From assembly GCA_002452745.1 (NCBI GenBank), contig DKFC01000014.1, positions 136,604-200,603 on the forward strand: a stretch of DNA of 64,000 nt, read 5' to 3'. The position numbers and the translations under genes were made by a program. The notes under the pieces were generated by a model, which searched no databases, had not been told where the DNA came from, and was given only the letters and a program-made list of their open reading frames with translations. Source of the DNA: Firmicutes bacterium UBA6806. GTDB lineage: Bacteria > Bacillota > Clostridia > Peptostreptococcales > Acidaminobacteraceae. Every line of letters starts with the position of its first letter. The first letter of the stretch is position 1. This document shows, one piece after another, positions 60,862 through 64,000 of this stretch.

Positions 60862-61476
60862 ATGAATGCCATTAAAACCATACACGATATTATGAAACAG
60901 TATACGCCAAATACCACTGGCGTCAAAAGACAGGCGTCTATTCTAATTCCACTGATCCGCAGAAACGGTGAACTGCATATACTCTATGAGATGAGGGCAC
61001 TTCACTTGACGAGCCAGCCAGGTGAAATCTGCTTTCCCGGCGGCAAAATAGAAAGTGCTGAGAAATCTTGCACAACAGCAATTCGTGAAACCTGTGAGGA
61101 ACTCAACCTCGACGAGAGTGAAGTGCGTTTGATAGGTCAAATTGACTCTCTGTTGACGAGTTTTGATATGATTATTCACTGCTATGTGGGAGAATTGACA
61201 CGCCCCTTTGAAGACATTCAGTTTTCAAAAGATGAAGTTCACGAGATTTTTACGATTCCCCTCTCAGCATTAAAAGGGTTAAATCCATCAACTTATGGCA
61301 TCCAATCCAAAATGATGCTACCTTCGGATTTCCCATTTGATCATATTCCAAATGGGAAGGACTATAACTTTAAAAATTCCACATATCCCGTCATCTTTTA
61401 TCACTATGAAGATCGGATTATCTGGGGCTTGACTGCGCGCATGACTCAAAATTTTATCAAGATTATTTCAGAATAG
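60862..61476 (+). CDS. NUDIX hydrolase, CoA pyrophosphatase-like (NudL/YeaB family)
   Basis: 204-aa NUDIX enzyme. The NUDIX box reads GGKIESAEKSCTTAIRETCEEL at about residues 61-82, in two parts: Gx5E and REx2EE with the metal-binding Glu pair. The flanking LTSQPGEICFPGG motif is the extra signature of the CoA-diphosphatase group, which cleaves CoA to phosphopantetheine and 3-prime,5-prime-ADP. Start at 60862 (MNAIKTI), 6 nt after GAGG; the frame from 60820 has no RBS. It is divergent from the ABC exporter. Confidence 0.9.
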   Translation: MNAIKTIHDIMKQYTPNTTGVKRQASILIPLIRRNGELHILYEMRALHLTSQPGEICFPGGKIESAEKSCTTAIRETCEELNLDESEVRLIGQIDSLLTSFDMIIHCYVGELTRPFEDIQFSKDEVHEIFTIPLSALKGLNPSTYGIQSKMMLPSDFPFDHIPNGKDYNFKNSTYPVIFYHYEDRIIWGLTARMTQNFIKIISE

Positions 61477-62455
61477 TCATCAAACAGCCCTCATCTTAGA
61501 GCAGCGTCTCCTGTAAACGCTTAATTTTCAATGCCAATATTCGATGTTCAATACCAGATTAATTTCCCAATCACATAAAAATGGACTTTCATAATCGTTC
61601 ATCAGGTTCTTCACTTAAAAACCTGTGATATGAAAGTCCATTAACTGGTTGCGGCACGTTTAATTTTCCAATATTCAGTTTTGTTATACATTTCATTTAA
61701 TATAAGCATTCCTCCTAACTGGTCGTAATAAGTTAAAAAAGAAGATACTTAAAAAATTTTGATACTTATCTTTTGATTCCCTGCGAATCACTATTCACTA
61801 TGACGTCCCGCTTGCCAATCTATTAAAAACCTTTTGGTTTTCTATTATTATGTTACCCTATTGTTTTGATTTCTAAACATATTTTTCTTTTATTCTTCAG
61901 GTTGTTTCTAAACTTACCGAGATGTAATTATCCTTCCTATATTGTCAAGCCCAAAACATTAATTTTTAGGGCTTTTCTTTAAACGTTTACCTCAACAATC
62001 AGAGCTATTGGTGGTGAATAGTCATTGTATCTCGTACTGAATAGCTATAAATAGAGACAACCAATAAAGCATCCATACTTCTTGCTTTATTAAGGCTATA
62101 ATCCTCTGTATAACTATGATGGTGAACCTTCCGTGTCTAATGGCATCATGTACCAACTTCCTTCGTCCCACCTATTCATTCACCGAGTGCCAGTTAAGCT
62201 TTCAAACAGGGTCATGCCCTAAGGAGAAAATTTCTACCGGCTACAGCTCTTCTTTGTTTTTGATTTTACTGACCCTTTTTTCTCCAAGGTACTGATTAAC
62301 AGTGGACGCTATGCCTTGGTTCAATTAGTTGGTCTTTTTATCGATGGTGTTTCTTCTACTACATCGTTATCGGGTTTCTTTCCAGAACCCTGGTGGGTCT
62401 CAGAATACTCTGAAATCCAACAAGGTCCTGGACTTGTATCAGTCTGTCTTTTTCG
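61477..62455. other. Long non-coding region: hairpins and 3-prime flank of the IS110 element
   Basis: No gene seen. The left part (to ~61.9 kb) is A+T-rich and includes a nested hairpin at 61581-61641. Near 61949-61979 a hairpin AAGCCC / GGGCTT followed by a T run on the + strand lies close to the likely IS border. From about 61980 to the transposase stop the sequence is structured on the minus strand: a 6-bp hairpin CCAAGG / CCTTGG (62284-62289 with 62314-62319), and interleaved pairs GGAGAAAA / TTTTCTCC and GGGTCA / TGACCC (62209-62285) that could form a pseudoknot. This is the expected place for the guide (bridge) RNA in the IS1111-like half of the IS110 family, but that is unproven. Confidence 0.55.
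61581..61641. terminator. Nested hairpin downstream of the NUDIX gene
   Basis: Outer arms ATGGACTTTCA (61581-61591) / TGAAAGTCCAT (61631-61641) and an inner stem CAGGTT (61603-61608) / AACCTG (61620-61625). It lies about 100 nt after the NUDIX stop. No T run; role uncertain. Confidence 0.45.
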
Positions 62456-63880
62456 TTATGCTGCTATTTTTTCTTTACTCTGGCGTTTTATGTCCCTTAA
62501 CATTTTTTTTGGATCATATGTAACACCTTTCGTTAAGATTGTATATATCACTCTCAGCACTTTACAGGCAATAACTATTAACGACTGCATTTTCTTCAAT
62601 GGGTTTTCTGCTCTTGTTGTATAATAGACATGGAGTTCTTTAAATTCCTCCGAGTGTGCCACTAATGATTTAGCCGCTTGGAATAACCAATATCTAAGCC
62701 TTTTGCGTCCTCGATAACTTATCTTAGTTTTTCCTTTGTGTTTACCTGAACTGCAGGCTACCAGGCCTAATCCGCTTAACTTCTGTATTTCCTTTACATC
62801 GTCAAACCTTGAAATGTCTCCCATCTCAGCTAAGATTCCTGCCAAGATGTTTTCTCCAATCCCTGAAATCTCCAGGATTTTTTCTGCGTGCGGGATTTCC
62901 AAACATTTCTGTTCCATTTGTTTTTCTACTTCCGCCAGCTGTTCTTCCAGTTCGATAATTTTCTTCACAAACCACTTTACAGCTTCTTTGCTTACACCTG
63001 CTCCTGCCTTTAATCCAACACTTTCATTGGCATAGTTAATGATTTTTTCGGCCCTGCTATAACCCCGTCCTCTTAGTTTTGCAGCATGCCAAATCTCTCG
63101 TATCCCGTCTAAACCAAGCGTTATTAAATCCTCTGGAAAAGGTGCTTGCTTCAGTACTTCCAAGCAAAATGGACCATTTATCTTACCAAACGCATCTTTG
63201 TATTCCGGGAAAAATATCTTCAGCTCTCGATGCATTCGATTTAAAGCTCGTATTCTGTCTTCAACTAGTTGATCTCTGAACATCGACAATCTTCGAAGGT
63301 CCCCATATAACTCTTCTGGGAGGTATGGCATTCCATAGTTGCCATCCTTGACTAAGTTGGCTATTAATTTTGGATCCTTCCGATCATCCTTCAGTTGACT
63401 GTTGTCCTCAATCTCCTTCGTTTGCTTCACAGCATAAGGATTCACCTGTACAACACTAATTCCATTAGTTATCATCCATGTAGCAAGGCAAAACCAGTAA
63501 TGACCTGTCGGCTCTAGGCCTAATACTATCTGAGTTTTTTCGTTTCTGGCTGCGATCTTTATCGCCCATTCCTTTGCGCTATGGAATCCTTCTGCACTAT
63601 TACTGAATGGAAATGCGGACTTACTGAGTTCTCTACCTCGGGTATCAATCGCTCTCACATAATGAGTTTCACTGCCTATATCACATCCTAATATAAGCAT
63701 GTTATCACTGATAAATGTAAGTTTTTCGTTCTTTTTGAACTTGCCCTTGGTTTCTAATTCTCGCCACGTCGATGCTTTTAAGTTAACTCTTATCGCGTCT
63801 ATCTTCTTTAGCAATTCCTCTTGTTCAAAAATATTCGTTGTAAGTACTTGATTTTTCTTCTTTTTGCCTTTATTATTCAT
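62456..63880 (-). CDS. IS110-family DEDD transposase
   Basis: 474-aa transposase. The N-terminal DEDD RuvC-like domain (DEDD_Tnp_IS110) has its first Asp in GCDIGSETHY (~residues 65-74), the Glu in LGLEPTGHYW (~118-127), and the last Asp pair in DDRKDPKLIANL (~162-173). The C-terminal transposase_20 domain carries SGLGLVACSSGKHKGK (~365-380) with the catalytic Ser region, and YRGRKRLRYWL. A ~60-residue basic N-terminal extension precedes the domain. The reading frame is intact, so the element may be active. GAGG lies 7 nt before the ATG. IS110 elements do not make normal terminal inverted repeats; ends are not resolved here. Confidence 0.92.
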   Translation of the reverse strand: MNNKGKKKKNQVLTTNIFEQEELLKKIDAIRVNLKASTWRELETKGKFKKNEKLTFISDNMLILGCDIGSETHYVRAIDTRGRELSKSAFPFSNSAEGFHSAKEWAIKIAARNEKTQIVLGLEPTGHYWFCLATWMITNGISVVQVNPYAVKQTKEIEDNSQLKDDRKDPKLIANLVKDGNYGMPYLPEELYGDLRRLSMFRDQLVEDRIRALNRMHRELKIFFPEYKDAFGKINGPFCLEVLKQAPFPEDLITLGLDGIREIWHAAKLRGRGYSRAEKIINYANESVGLKAGAGVSKEAVKWFVKKIIELEEQLAEVEKQMEQKCLEIPHAEKILEISGIGENILAGILAEMGDISRFDDVKEIQKLSGLGLVACSSGKHKGKTKISYRGRKRLRYWLFQAAKSLVAHSEEFKELHVYYTTRAENPLKKMQSLIVIACKVLRVIYTILTKGVTYDPKKMLRDIKRQSKEKIAA

Positions 63881-63885
63881 TTTAG

Positions 63886-63952
63886 ATACCTCTTGTCTTT
63901 TTAGATTTTACCAACGTCCAGGTCAGTAATAATCTAAATTTACTTGAGGTAT
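63886..63952. repeat. Long hairpin just upstream of the IS110 transposase
   Basis: Arms ATACCTC (63886-63892) / GAGGTAT (63946-63952), continuing inward to TTAGATT / AATCTAA with small internal loops, around a ~24-nt apical loop. It lies 6 nt before the transposase start (transcribed leader side). Such structures in IS110-type elements may regulate transposase translation or be part of the guide RNA; undecided. The remaining 48 nt to the window end hold no feature I can support. Confidence 0.5.
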
Positions 63953-64000
63953 TTCTTTGTGTCAATCATTTGACTTATTTAAAGTATACAGGAAGCTTTC

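Noticed and set aside
62316..62624. Forward ORF of 102 aa at the transposase end
   Set aside because: Overlaps the transposase 3-prime end and its tail on the opposite strand, with hydrophobic low-quality translation and no RBS.
1..64000. CRISPR arrays, rRNA or tRNA genes
   Set aside because: I looked for regularly spaced short repeats and for conserved tRNA and rRNA signatures and saw none.

Overview
The window is a low-to-moderate GC chromosome segment from a Gram-positive bacterium, most likely class Clostridia. This rests on gene content and control elements: a T-box leader before ileS, a CIRCE operator before an hsp20 gene, PyrR, a YtrA-type GntR regulator, and the division cluster yggS-sepF-ylmG-ylmH-divIVA-ileS. 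The species cannot be named from the sequence. Most of the window reads as ordinary core chromosome. Accessory-looking pieces are an A+T-rich stretch at about 47.95-49.2 kb and an IS110-family element at the right end.

Layout. 1-3.2 kb: a reverse-strand operon of a YtrA-like repressor, an ABC ATPase and a large ABC permease cut by the window edge, with a matching palindromic operator and promoter. 3.2-5.1 kb: pyrR, an RluA-type pseudouridine synthase and a small membrane protein. 5.3-10.5 kb: forward genes for a split ThrE-type threonine/serine exporter, two lipoproteins, a small membrane protein and a D,D-carboxypeptidase. 10.6-13.4 kb: a MaoC-type hydratase, a small unknown gene, a duplicated hairpin element and the dipeptidase pepV. 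13.6-22.7 kb: ileS with its T-box, then the division cluster, an HlyD-like adaptor, gpsA and a small membrane protein. 22.7-26.5 kb: a YhaO/YhaN-like nuclease and SMC-type ATPase pair. 26.7-29.1 kb: a membrane protein with an extracytoplasmic PKD-like domain and a TtcA-family tRNA thiolation enzyme.

29.1-39.0 kb is one apparent reverse operon of nine genes: FCD-type GntR regulator, DUF1446 (AtuA-like), DUF4387, two CUT1 permeases, a solute-binding lipoprotein, two different ADP-ribosylglycohydrolase-family proteins and a PfkB/ribokinase-type kinase. I read it as an uncharacterised import-and-breakdown pathway for a ribosylated or otherwise glycosylated compound. A strong promoter and terminator then bracket about 385 nt with no ORF at 39.2-39.55 kb, a candidate structured ncRNA. 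Next (39.6-46.9 kb) is a second unusual operon: a 1630-residue multidomain protein (HD, helical middle, NMNAT-like nucleotidyltransferase, phosphoribosyltransferase-like), an LDH/MDH-fold dehydrogenase and a flavodoxin-fold Cys-rich protein.

47-49.3 kb: two small unknown genes, an A+T-rich stretch with ORF remnants, a GNAT gene and a large imperfect palindrome. 49.3-55.1 kb: hsp20 under CIRCE, a MacAB/LolD-like ABC exporter operon (ATPase, FtsX-type permease, adaptor) and a YihY-type membrane protein. 55.4-61.5 kb: hflK-hflC, a DAHP synthase, a UPF0316 protein, an ABC half-exporter and a NUDIX hydrolase. 61.5-64 kb: an IS110-family transposase with a long non-coding tail that could hold its guide (bridge) RNA. 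I saw no rRNA, tRNA or CRISPR array.

Many start sites below differ from the longest open frame. They were moved to the start with a properly spaced ribosome binding site.
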